Positions 46,115-57,893 of a stretch of DNA of 64,000 nt are shown piece by piece (the stretch's first letter is position 1; each line of letters starts with the position of its first letter). The notes under the pieces were generated by a model that saw only the letters and a program-made list of their open reading frames with translations, was not told the origin of the DNA and searched no databases. This DNA comes from Bursaphelenchus xylophilus (Eukaryota; Nematoda; Chromadorea; Rhabditida; Aphelenchoididae). The stretch lies in assembly GCA_904066235.2 (NCBI GenBank), contig CAJFCV020000001.1, positions 11,775,291 through 11,839,290 on the forward strand. Direction: 5' to 3'. The translations under genes were made by a program, and so were the position numbers.

Positions 46115-47409
46115 GTCTTTGCCATCAGAAATATGTTATCCATGAGACTGTTTTCTCCCCGAAAGTTTTAAGGTTTTTGTTCAGCTTCCAAGGTTGTATA
46201 AAGTTGTATTTAGTGTCGAAAACGGATCGTTTCGTCCAATTCTATGTCTATTTATTCCTGCGTCTTCACTATACGAGTCTTGTGATAGATTTTTTATATT
46301 AAACATGTTGTTGAGTGGGTTTTGTGGAAAAACGGTGATTTCTCGTCGAAAACTTTTAGTTTTAAGGGAGGTTTGGCTTTTAAATGTTAGTAAATGCTTT
46401 GTAGCAGCGAGTACAGTAAAAATTTTATGTAATTTCAGCCAAAAATTTATGTAATTTTGAAGTTTTGACTATTTTTTGACTCTATTTCGACTATTTTTTG
46501 GGCGAGAAATTACCGTAAGAATTTGAAATCTCCAAGAGTTTTCTATATGTCTCCTTTATTTATGATACGTCTGAAGTGTTTTTCAACAGGTTCCCTTTGT
46601 TTTTCAGTTGTTATTCACAATAAATTTTACCCTAGAATGAAGTGGATTTGATTTGTTTAGAAGATTTTTTGGGGTTTCAAAAGGGAAAAAATTGAGGAAA
46701 ATGAAATTTGTGGAGGTTTAGATATCAAGAGGAAGTGAAGTAATCAAAAATTTCATTATTTTACGTTTAAAAAAAAAATTTTTGTTTAGTATCAGGTGTA
46801 ATATACGTATTTGCCTTAAAGTTGGCTTAAATAAAAGGGAAGGCATTCTAAGAAGCCTTGTAAAATTATAGACCGCATTATGCAGAAACAGCCGAAATAT
46901 GGAGTTTTTAAAAATAAAAAATACCGTTTTCTGGCTAAACGGCTGAAAAATCATGATAAAATGTTTCCTAAATAACTTTTTGTGAGATAAAAATAACCTA
47001 TGAAAAATTTGATGTCAATTTAACAACAATAATCATAGAAAAATAATGTTGCATTTGCCTTATTCGATGACTTTACAAATTTTCCCTTGGATTTCCCATT
47101 TTTAAAAACCGAGACAAAAAGTGTTCCGAATCGGAGTTTCTTGTCCCGCCAATGTTTGCCAGTCATTAATTTTGCGAAAGGCGGGGCTCTAAAGCGACTC
47201 CGAGAAAATTGCCATTAATTGTTGGGGGGCCGTTAAATCCGACCCGCTCTAATGGATGATTATTCGATTTTTTCTTCGGGCGAAATGTCAATTTCCACTT
47301 GTGGCGCTATTTTTATCCCCACTGTATAATTTGAAGTGAAAATATTGGGTGAAGTTTTAAAATTTTCGATTTGATGATATCGCAGTAGGCAAAAAATTTT
47401 TTCAATTTA
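46115..47409. other. 3' flank and intergenic DNA
   Basis: An AATAAA at about 46619 could serve the upstream gene with a 500-base 3' UTR. A less AT-rich, non-repetitive block at 47090-47320 (GCGAAAGGCGGGGCTC, GGGGGGCCGTTAAATCCGACCCGC) has the look of a regulatory element, without coding frames. Confidence 0.4.
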
Positions 47410-47858
47410 CAAGGGAGGTACTCCAAGTGCGACGCTCAGATTTTGATGAAACTTGGCACAAATTTAGAATAATTTTTTCTAAGATATATGCGAGAATCCT
47501 AGCTCGCGCTTTGCAGAAACAGCCGAGATTTTTAGATCGAAAGTCGGCGAAAATTTGACAATTTTTGCCGAATTTCGGCACGAAAAGTTTCATGCCTATT
47601 TCTACCGTAAATCATAATGTTTCTACAAAAAATCAAATTTTTCCGCACGGAACTGCCAAAGTTATTGCCAAAAAGCGCTTTTCTCTCTGGCCGCTCTCCA
47701 CGTTTAGCGCGCTCTCTCGGCGGCAAAAATCTTTCGATATCTCGGCGGCGCCCGCAAAACGCGAGCTAAAACTTTCAGGAATTGATATTTGGTCCATACC
47801 CGACATGTGTACAAAATTTAAAGAAAATCTGAGCGTCGCACTTGGAGTACTTCCCCTG
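47410..47858. mobile_element. PIF/Harbinger-like MITE, family 1, copy 4
   Basis: Ends CAAGGGAGGTACTCCAAGTG...GGAGTACTTCCCCTG, flanked by TTA on both sides (47407-47409, 47859-47861). Collinear with the copies at 1576 and 28839, here in reverse orientation. Confidence 0.85.
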
Positions 47859-50090
47859 TTAGTCGAATTTATAATTCAAACTAATGGTTGATGGTAGGGC
47901 AAGGTCTGCATGACCTTTCAAGAGGCTTTCGGAGTAGTTGTTTTTAAATTTTTTTTCAAAAAACGACCTTCAACCGCAATATTCCGATTTTACTGAAATT
48001 TTGGAACATGATTCTTTATGAAATTTTTGCCAATTTTAGTTCGTGTTATGCACAAACGACAGAGATATGTCATTCTTTATTCGTAAAAACCATTTTTTTT
48101 CATTGGGAATGCAGAAAAGTATCGATCTCACTCGTTTTTCAATCAAAAAATCAATTAATTTAAAAATGTATTGCTACAGAAGCCCTCTCGTATGGTTTCT
48201 TAGCCCTTTGCGTCTTCTATCGGCATTACATTGTATGCCATCTATTAGTATACGAAACTGCAGGTGGAGATGGAGTAAGGCAGGATCGAACCTGAGAAGG
48301 TTGCTCGAAACGAAAAATGAACTTACGTTTTTGGTCGTAAAATTCACAAAATTTAACGTCTTTTTTCATAAATGGTGAAATAAAGGGTAAAATACGTGGG
48401 GACCTATAATTAGTTTATTTTTTACGTTTCTTCTTTATATTAATTCTGAAATATTAATAAAATTGCACGTTTTTCCGGAAAATCTTAGAATTCGCGGTAA
48501 AATACCAGGTTAACTTTAATAAAAATCCCCAAAAAAAATTTTACATAGTCTAGTCTCTCTATAACAATATCGAAAATTTGTAAAACTCGGCAAGAAAAAA
48601 TGAATTTTTAGTCATCAAAAAAATTTTTTGGCCTAAAAAATTGTTGGTTAAATTCAGATCCTTCTGTTAATAAATAAACCCCAATGTCTCCTGTATTTCT
48701 CCAACAGTGCTTTTACCGTATTATCAACACATTTCCTTCACGGCCTTTCATTTTCCCGCACCCCAACCGGGGCTATTGTTACCTATGGAGACGACCTTAA
48801 CCCAGGTCCCTTTTTATGCGAATTACGGCTTTTTTATATGCATATAGATGGGATGCGCAGTGCTTTCATATTTTTTCAGTGTTTGCGGCTTTTTATACTT
48901 ACTTTTTGCTCGGATTTTAGGGCTGTTTGAAGAGGAATTTTGAGAAAAAATATTGTTTTAGGGTAAATTGATGACAAAACAAGGTAAAAATGGTTTATTT
49001 AGTGTCTAGGTGGGCTTGTTTTAATTTTAAATTTTTTGTTTAGAGTCATTGTTATGTTATTTTTCCAAGATAGCCATTTCTTGGCAGTAAAAGTATCAAG
49101 TGTAACATAAAATTTTGAAAAATTTGTGGTAAAATAAGGTAATAAAGGGCTTAATTAAAAGCAAAATGCTTTATTTTTAAGTCAAAATTATCTACTTTAA
49201 CATTTTACATCGCTATCTCGCTGAAAAAACTAATTTTTGCCTAAAAACATCAAGTGTCATATAAAAATTGGATGATTTACCCAAAAAATGGTTTAATTCG
49301 TATCTAAACTATATCAGTTTTGATTGTAAATGATTTATTTCGGCAATTTATAGGACTATCTTGACAAAATTATAAATTTTTGACCAAAAATTGGCAAGAG
49401 AAAAATAAAAATTTGATGAATTTTAGAACTGTTTTGAACACACGTATTTTACAACTTGACATCATCAAAACATTTGGTAATATTATAAACAGAGCTGCTT
49501 TTGAATCTCATCTTCGGCCCTTTCTTTTGCAACTATATCCAGATGGATGTGTAATCTCTCTTTCTTTCGTTATGTCGTTTGTTTATGCGTAAAAACAGAC
49601 GTTCCTGCGAAAATAAAAAGAAGGCCAAGTCTCTTTCTAATATTATGTTGGCCTATAATATCATTTTTTAATTTATTTTCTAAGTTTCCAATAGTTTTGA
49701 ATTTTTTTTGAAACTAAGAAGTTTTGATTTTATATCGCTTTTGATGACATTTGCAGAGATTTTTATATAAAAATGTACCAATTTTTTTTATTTTTTATTA
49801 AAAAATTTTGCTCACTGATTTGCCCTATACCATACATGAATTTATCAAAATGTCAGTCCATCCTTGGCGGAGAGAACCGAGATATTCAACAATTTTTTGT
49901 CGTTGAAAAAGCGCTAAACACGTGGAGTTGGCAGAGAGAAAAACACTTTTTGACCCTTTCTCTGGGAATTTTCCTTGGAAAAAGTTGACTTTTTGTGGAA
50001 ACTTTTCTCTCTGGTGACAATAAGCCTGAAACTTTTCATACAAAAAATCGCAAAAAATAGCTGGACTTTCACAACTTTCGGACTTAAAAA
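47859..50090. other. Gene desert, part 1
   Basis: No coding exon seen. Contains GGTAAAATACG-type motifs (48370, 48494) and dispersed motifs at 49087 and 49250. A less AT-rich block at 48760-48840 (CCCGCACCCCAACCGGGGC) holds a short hairpin. A B-box-like GGTTCGATCC on the minus strand at about 48282 has no partner A-box. Confidence 0.45.
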
Positions 50091-50539
50091 CAGGGGAGGT
50101 ACCCGAAGTGCGACCTTCAGATTTTGATGAAACTTGGCACGAATTTAGAATAACTTTTTCTAGGATATAAGCGAGAATCCTAGCTCGCGCTTTGCAGAAA
50201 CAACCGAGATTTTTAGATCGAAAGTCGGCCAAAATTTGAGACTTTTTGCCGAATTTTGGGACGAAAAGCTTTCATGCCGATTTCTTCCATAAAGGGTAAA
50301 GTTTCCACAAAATATCAATTTTTTCCGCGCAAAACTAGCGAAGTTATGGCCAAAAATAGTTTTTCTCTTTGACCGCTCTCCACGTTTAGTGTGCTCTTTC
50401 GGCGGCAAAGATCGTTCGATATCTCGGCGCACCCGCAAAACGCGAGTTAAAATTTTCAGGTATTGATATTTAGTCCATACCCGACGTGTGTGAAAAATTT
50501 TTAAAAAATATGAGCGTCGCACTTGGGGTACTTCCCTTG
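50091..50539. mobile_element. PIF/Harbinger-like MITE, family 1, copy 5
   Basis: Ends CAGGGGAGGTACCCGAAGTG...GGGGTACTTCCCTTG. The right flank is TTA but the left flank is AAA, so the target duplication is imperfect. Collinear with the other short copies. Confidence 0.8.
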
Positions 50540-53500
50540 TTAATATCAGCAATTATTTTATACAGATGTAGGCGTCTTAATTTACTCTATTTTTCGACCT
50601 AAAACTCTTAATTTTTTTCAGCAAATTTTAAACTAAACATCTCTTTATAAAATTGTATTCCTAATTTGCACAAAGTGTCATCCAAAACTGAGCACTTCCT
50701 TTGGTCATATTACACTTCATCTCCATTTTTGCAAAAAGAATTTTGGCTCAAATTTTAATTTTCTTCAAAAAATTGTTTCGGCTCTCTCAAATTTCCCCAC
50801 AGGACATGTCCCCTCCCGTTTCGCGCAATGACAAATCGCCCTTGAAAATTGGGTTTTCATTGTCGGGAAAACTGGAGCCAAAATAGGATTTTGGCCCAAA
50901 AAACGAGGATTTTTTGACTTTGGAGACATTTTTTGCACTTTCCTCGGGCACGCCATTTATTTTTGGAAGTGGAGCTTCAAAGTTTCTCTGAATTTTGGGA
51001 GGGAAATCGTCAAAAATGGGGTAAAGGAGGGCAGATTTTCAAATGAAATCTTGTAATTTTCATGAGTAAAATGGCTGGAAAAAATTATGAAATTTTTTTA
51101 TGGATAAAGATCTCGATTTTACCATGAAATTTCGGATTATGCATCAAAAACGTAAATTTTATGGATGAAAAACGTAAATTTGGAAAAATCCTAATTTTTT
51201 CTAATTTTTCGTAAAAAATCGAAAAAAAGTTTTTCTCCATAGTCTGTGGCAAAATTCCTTACCTTACGGTAAGCTCTTTTTTGATTTTTAGGCTTCAAAG
51301 CTACTAAAACTCCGTTTTTTTTTGCAAAATTTTCCGCCAAAAACTCAAATTTTACACAACTCAAAGGCTTTAGAACGTTTTGAACTCCCCTTTCTTCAAA
51401 TTGCTCGTCAAAACACATTGTTTTAGCGACCAGTCTAGTCAATTTATCATCAAAATCTTGTTTGTTAACTTAAAAAAAAAAATTTTTTTTTTCCTTTGAA
51501 GTAGAACTCTTTCAAAGACGTTGATGACCTTCGACATTTTCAAAACAAGTAATTTTTCGCTCGTTTTTACGGGAATTTTGACGACAAAACGCTGAAAACG
51601 ACGGTAATTTGGCTAGCGGGAGAGGGGTGAAAGGACCGCACTGTGCGGGCGTTCGCCCTTTTAAAACTGCATTTTAAGGACGTTTTAGATTACGTGGAGA
51701 CTTTTTGAAGCCGGTTGCTCTTGTGGAAAGAGTTTATCGGTTGGTTTTTCCGGAATTTGTCGACTTTTTTGATGATTTTTGTACTTTTATGACATTAAAG
51801 TAAGGTTAAACTTTAGAAAAAGCCTGAAAAATATTAGTGAACAAAGTCTCCTTTATAAGGGCCGAAAATTCGATTTTCAGCAATATTTTCTGTCAATTAG
51901 AGCGTTGAAGCGCCTGGCCAAAGGTTTTTAAAAATAAAAAATAAAAAAAAATTTAATTTCATTTTGAAAAAACGTGTTTTCTGCGCTATGAAATCCCCCC
52001 TTATACCAGACAGTTGAAGCTTATTCAACAAAATTTTGTGGCATGTTTGAGACTGGTTTTTTACCGTAACCTTTTACCACAAAGCACACCCATATTATCA
52101 CTTCGTATTTTACCCCAAAAAAGTTTAAAAAAAAAAAGTTTCCCTCGATTATTAATTTATAAACAACAATATTTTCTATAGTCTTCAGTAATTGGTTTAC
52201 TGTAGATTATTATTTTTAGAATTAAAAAAAGCCATCTATTAACGTCGTATTTTACCCTAAAAAATATTTTTTTGAATTTCCATTATTCCCCTCAGGCTGT
52301 ATTACCACCAAACCCTCTCTATTTCTCCTACCTCGGCTCCAATTCCACCCTCCTCCTCAAAAATTCGCGCAAATCCCCTTCCATTTCTTTTGGGTCCTCA
52401 AAATTAGCATAGATTTTTGTCTGGGAAAGTCCTTTCGAGCCTTATATCGCATGAGACCCCCGCATTTTCTATTCGCCTCCCCATACGATGAGATGTGTTC
52501 GGGATTTTCATTTCCACTGAACTCTCGGATTACTTCACTTTCCGACTCAAAAACTTTTAGGGAACTGGTTTTGGAGACTTTGCGGGATCTAATCGAGAAA
52601 TCTTGAGGTCTGGCGATTACTTGCGAAAACTTTATCAGTAGATTTCGGACTTTTTCGGAGAGGAATTGCAGTTGAGAATCGATTTTTTGAAAGATTTTTT
52701 TTTTTTGATTTTTGTAGGTAAAATACGTTTCTTATAAAAAAATTCAATTTTTTAACCTAAAATACGGGTTGATTTGGAAAAATAAACATTTTAAGTTGAA
52801 AAAATTTAATTTTTTTTTCAAAATTCAAGAATTTTAAAGTTCAAAATTCGCCTAAAATTTTTTTGATGAAAAAATTTCCATTCAATTTCCCTATGACAAG
52901 TTCCGGGATGACTCAAAAATCAAAAAAAAACGAAAAAAATGCAAACAGAACGTCCTAATCATCGAAATTCGGCCATTTTCTGAGTAATCAACTCTGATTA
53001 ATTTTTTGAATTATTTTTTCTAACATTCAGTCTTTTTCCGCAGCTACATTCTTAGCTATGAAGATTGCAAATCTAGTAAATCTAGTGTACCGTATTTTTC
53101 CATCAAAAACATGTGTGGCGTATTTTACCATCTCTTTATTTCAATAACTATTAGGTCTAAAAGTATGACTCCGCCGTTTTTTTGTTTTGCATTTTTTTAC
53201 AGGTTGCTGTAAGGTTTTTTAATTTCTGTTAAGATCTTCTGAAAGAGCTTTGAAAACGCTATCTACTGATATATTTTTTGCATGATAAGACTTGACACAG
53301 CGGTTTTTATGAAGCTTCAAAGATGACCAACTTCGAGCAAAATCGATAAAAAACATTGATGTTTTACGCTAAATTTGAGTATGTTTTTACCAATTGAGTA
53401 TGTCTGACGCCAATCTCCGCACCAACCTCAGATCCTACATTGCCCAAATTTCGAGTTAAATAAGTCATCATGACATGTTTTTTGGCGTTTTTTTACAACA

Positions 53501-53575
53501 TATCTCAATCTGCTGCCAATCTCCGCACCCAATCACAATCATATCCCACATTAACACAAATTTTGAGTTAACTAA
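50540..53575. other. Gene desert, part 2
   Basis: No gene seen. Several GGTAAAATACG motifs (52112, 52247, 52722, 53120) occur, and one isolated CCGCACTGTGCGGGCG palindrome near 51637. A block at 52300-52570 is richer in C and T and less AT-rich than its surroundings. Confidence 0.45.
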
Positions 53576-54284
53576 CAGGGAAAGTACCCCAATTACGACG
53601 CTCAGATTTTCTTTAGATTTTGCACACACTTCGGGCATAGACTAAATATCAATTCTTGAAAGTTTTAGCTCGCGCTTTGCAAGCGCCGCCGAGATATTCA
53701 ACGATCTTTTCGGCCGAGAGAGTACGCTAAAGGCGGAGAGCGGTCAGAGAGAAAACCGCTTTTTGGCCATAACTTTGGCAGTTTCGTGCGGAAAAAATTA
53801 ATTTTTCGTGGAAACATTAAACCTTACGGTAGAAATAGGGATGCAACTTTTGATGTCGACATTCGACAAAAAGTCTAAAATTTTGGTCCACTTTCGACCT
53901 AAAAATCTCGGTTGTTCTTGCAAAGCGCGAGCTATTACGCTTTTTCAAAAGTGCAGACACATTTTGTCGTGAGCCGCACCGTGCACAAAACCCCTTTTTG
54001 CGGGGTGCATTTGTCCTTTTGCACCGTGCAAATGCAATATCGCTGCGACGCAAGCTTTTCTCAACGGAGGCGGCGCGAACTTTGGGGAAATTGCACAGTG
54101 CAAAATGCTCGAAAAGGATCGCGTCGCGCAACATGCACGGTGCGGTTGCAAAAAAGGCCGGAAAATGTGTCTGTACTTTTGAAAAAGCGTAATAGGATAC
54201 TCACATACATCTTAGAAAAAATTGATCTAAATTTGCAACAAGTTTCATCAAAATCTGAGCGTCGCACTTGGTGTACTTCCCCCG
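53576..54284. mobile_element. PIF/Harbinger-like MITE, family 1, copy 6 (interrupted)
   Basis: Ends CAGGGAAAGTACCCCAATTA...GGTGTACTTCCCCCG, flanked by TAA (53573-53575, 54285-54287). After removing the nested insertion at 53935-54192 it has the usual length of about 450 bp and aligns with the other copies across the insertion point (GCGCGAGCTAGGAT). Confidence 0.85.
53935..54192. mobile_element. 258-bp MITE nested in copy 6
   Basis: Inverted ends TTACGCTTTTTCAAAAGTGC...GTACTTTTGAAAAAGCGTAA, flanked by TA. The host element has a single TA at the same place in its other copies, so insertion and target duplication are both proven internally. The interior has four GCAC(A/C)GTGC-type palindromes and is GC-richer than the host. 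Confidence 0.9.
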
Positions 54285-54287
54285 TAA

Positions 54288-57200
54288 ATTTAAGTATGTT
54301 TTCACCACTTGAGTATATCTGACGCCAATCTCCACACCCCCTCAGATCCTACATAGCCCAAATTTTGAGTTAAATAAGTCAACATGACATATTTTCTGGC
54401 GTTTTTTACAACTTATCTCAATCTGACGCCAATCGCCACTTACCAAATTTTAAGTTAAATAAGTCATCATGAGTATATTCTGGACCATTTTTCAAGTCAT
54501 CAAAAACAATGTTTTGACACTTTTTACTCAAATATCCTCTTGTTTTTACAACTTATCTCAATTTGATGTCAATCTCCACACACCTTCCGACCCCTTCTCA
54601 ACCCCCCACACCCCCTTTTTTCGCCTTGATCTTGCGCGATTTCACCTGTTTTTCTGCCCGATTTTCGAGAAGTTTTTGGCGTCGTTTTTTCGCCGCTCCG
54701 ACCTTTTGCCACCAAAAAATCGATTGCGATGCCGTTTCTCCGGTCCCTTCCCCCAATTTGACATCCATTTTTTTGCATTCCATCGTGATTAATTCGGGTT
54801 TTAATTAGAAGTTTTATCATCTCTCGAAGGAGAAGGTGAAGTTAATGGTAAAACAAGGTGAAACGTCGAGGGGTTTTGATAGATTATTGTTTGGCAAGAG
54901 TGTAGAAGTACTTTGGATTGTTTTTGAGACATTAATTTTTGATTTTTAGTAGAATTTTGAAATTGAAAATTTTTTGAAAAAAAGCATGGTTAATGTGAAA
55001 ATCATTGGGTTTTGCGTTTGACAAGCCTTTACAGACACTTTACTAAGTAATATGGAGCTTCTTTTATCGTATTTTACCTTTAATTTTTATTAAAATTCAG
55101 GAAAGTTCCAAAAAATCTTTGTTGAAAAATTGATGATTAAGGTAAATTTGAACCACATTATGGCTCCTAATCAAGTCTACAAGTTAGCTGAAGACTAGTT
55201 ACAGTCTCTCCACCATAATTTACCCAAGTATTTCCTTAGATAACCAAAAAATTTTGCCTCGGAAATTTTTGATGACATGGATAATATAAGTGATAAATTG
55301 AGGCGCTCAATAAGTTTAATATGCCGAGATTTGAGTAAATATTGACGCTATAGGCTATGTAGATATAATCTAGCTTATCAGCGAAAAGTTCTATCATAGA
55401 AAAAAACCTTATTTTACACTAGATATCAGATTTCCAAATACCCCAAATATTTTTCCGATTACTTGTTTTTAATCTTCCCCTTTTACATTGTAATGCAGTC
55501 AAGTCGTTTTTGTTACACTCCAGACTTCACAATTCGCCCAGCAATAAGGAAAATAGTTGATTTTGAGAAAAAACAAACAGAAAGGCTTTCGAGTTTTATT
55601 TCGCGCACAAAGCAATTTTCGGTCTCTTCTTTTGGTAAATGGAGGAAGCCAGCTGGACAGGTGGATCTAAAATGTGGAGGCTTGTGATTTGAACTTTCTC
55701 CTTTTTCGTTTCAAAAGTTTCGGGGAGGAGATTTTGACTGATTTCTTGGGAATTAATGCATAGAATTTAGGTAAATTGAAAGGCTTGTATTGGGAATGCA
55801 TGTACCCCTTGTTGATTTCCAGTGTGTCTTGCGGGGAGAAAAATTAATTTTTGTCAAAAAGATAAGTTAAAATACGGAAAAGGGTAATTTAGAAAAGCGT
55901 ATCAGGATATTGTTTACAATAGTACTCTTCAAAAATTACATTAAAATTACCTATTATACATATAACACATGATGACTATTCAAAGAAAATTGTAAAATAC
56001 GAATGTCAATGTCTTTACCATATTATAAAGCATGAGATAAGCTGTCTACAAAAAAAAATTTTTTGATTAAACACGATATTTTTTAGTGGTTTTGCTATAC
56101 ACTTTTGTACACAAGAAGATGTTCTTTTTTTGCTTTTTTTGACTTCTTATGGTCTAATTAACAAATATAAGGCTCAAGAATAAGTTTGAATCAAGCTTTT
56201 CGACTTGCAATATAAAGACCTGCGACTTTTATGACCTTATATTACACTAGGTCATCTTGTAAAAAACTCCCCAAAAATCTTTATTTCAAGTCTTAAAATA
56301 AGTTTGGATGATGTTTTAAGTTATTTCATGCCATTTTAAAATGGTTTCAGGGTAAAATACGGAGATACAACATTTGCGTTTTACCGTTTTTTGATATCCC
56401 TTCCTCAAAAAATCATTTAAAAAAGAGGGGTTTATCTTAATTTGCTTCCAATTTCCGCACAATCCACTCTAAGATTTACCGAGTTTACTTTTCAATCTAA
56501 AAAACCGGCTAAAATGCGCATCTTCTGCTAAAATACGAGGAGCGAAACCATTAACCTCCTCGGAGATTTTTAATCCCTCCGATTTTCTCATCCCAAAATT
56601 GGAAAAAACACCGAGAGAACTGGATCCGCCTTCCGGGGATCGAATGACAAATCGATTTCCGCGGCTTGAACGGTGATTTCGACTTGAGGGGAACGCAATT
56701 TTCCGTGTTCTGGGATACTGTAAGATTTAGTGATAAAGTTTGGCGATTTTTGATAGGGATACTGTGATTTTATGGGGTAAAATTTTAGAATATGACTTCT
56801 AAAACCATTCATTAGCCATTTGGACACTATAATTTGAGTTTCCGCGATTTTCATGTTTTCGTGGTGGGACTCAAAAATTGGCATAGTGTTTAGGAATTTT
56901 CGGCATTTTTTGGTCGTAAAAGTGTTGCAGTCACCTCAAATAGAGATGTGCTTGCTTGTTCATCGTAGTTCATGTTTTATTTCCCCATTTCCCAGCTGAT
57001 TCAAACAAGAATACAGATTTTTTTTCTAATTTTTCGAATTTTATACCTAAAATAAGGTAAATCGCAAATTCTAGTGCTCAGTCTTCTCTATCACCCCGAT
57101 ATAAGTCTGGAAATGGAAGAATACATATATTCAGCTTCCAGCAATCTGGGTAATTCATCTATTTTTCCCCGCTTCTACCTACTTTTTCCATCGCTGACTC

Positions 57201-57893
57201 ATGGATAAGATAATCGATTTACGAACGGGCGGATTAGGTGTGACTATTAGCTGTTTTTATCCCGTCCAGCCAAGGTCGTTTTCGAGCGGAATTCGTGAGG
57301 TTTCTTTCGGTTTTCGCCCATTTCTCGGGAGAAATTTTCCCCTCGTTCCGTCCTCGGAATGGATAAAATAATATAAAATTGAAGGGCTTCCAAGAGAATT
57401 TTGGGATTATCTGCTGTAGTATCCAGCTGTTCGTATTTTAAGCGAGAGTTTTTCTCGAAAACGGCAAATTTTGCTTATTTTTGACCAATTTTATATTATT
57501 TTAGGTATCAAAAGATGATTTTCCAAAATTTTTGTTGAAATTTGTCTTTGAACTGGTCTAGAGTTAGATGAATAAGGTAAATATTTGAATTCTGCAGCTT
57601 ACTAAACAAGTTTTCACCTGTTTCGACAATTTTTTTTTTATCTTTCGATGTGTTTTTAAAAAATTTGCTTTGAAGTTGTAATTCTTCGATTTTTTGAGAG
57701 ATAAAAATTGATAAATTGATTTTCAGTTATCTCTTTATCCCTTTTGCTGATCAATTTTGCCGTGTTTAGTTTTTTTTATCTGAAAAGTTCGCTTTTTATA
57801 TTACCAATGGCCAATGATCTGAGGTCTCGTATTTTACCTTCTACTTCCAGGGTTCTGTCCTGCTCCAGGTAATCGATCAGTCGACTTGCAAAG
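54288..57893. other. Gene desert, part 3, and upstream region of the six-cysteine gene
   Basis: No coding exon accepted. The phrase CTCAATCTGACGCCAATCTCC and relatives recur at 53400, 53510, 54320, 54417 and 54555, apparently degenerate units of an old repeat of about 110 bp. A GC-richer block at 57210-57350 (CGATTTACGAACGGGCGG, CGTTTTCGAGCGGAATTCG) is a candidate regulatory element. Dispersed motifs are at 55276 and 56231. Confidence 0.4.

Noticed and set aside
48240..48310. B-box-like GGTTCGATCC on the minus strand
   Set aside because: No A-box at the right distance and no cloverleaf, so not called a tRNA.
55463..55687. Open frame of 74 codons starting with a hydrophobic stretch
   Set aside because: No acceptor or donor in the right place, no neighbouring exons and AT-rich codon content like the spacer.
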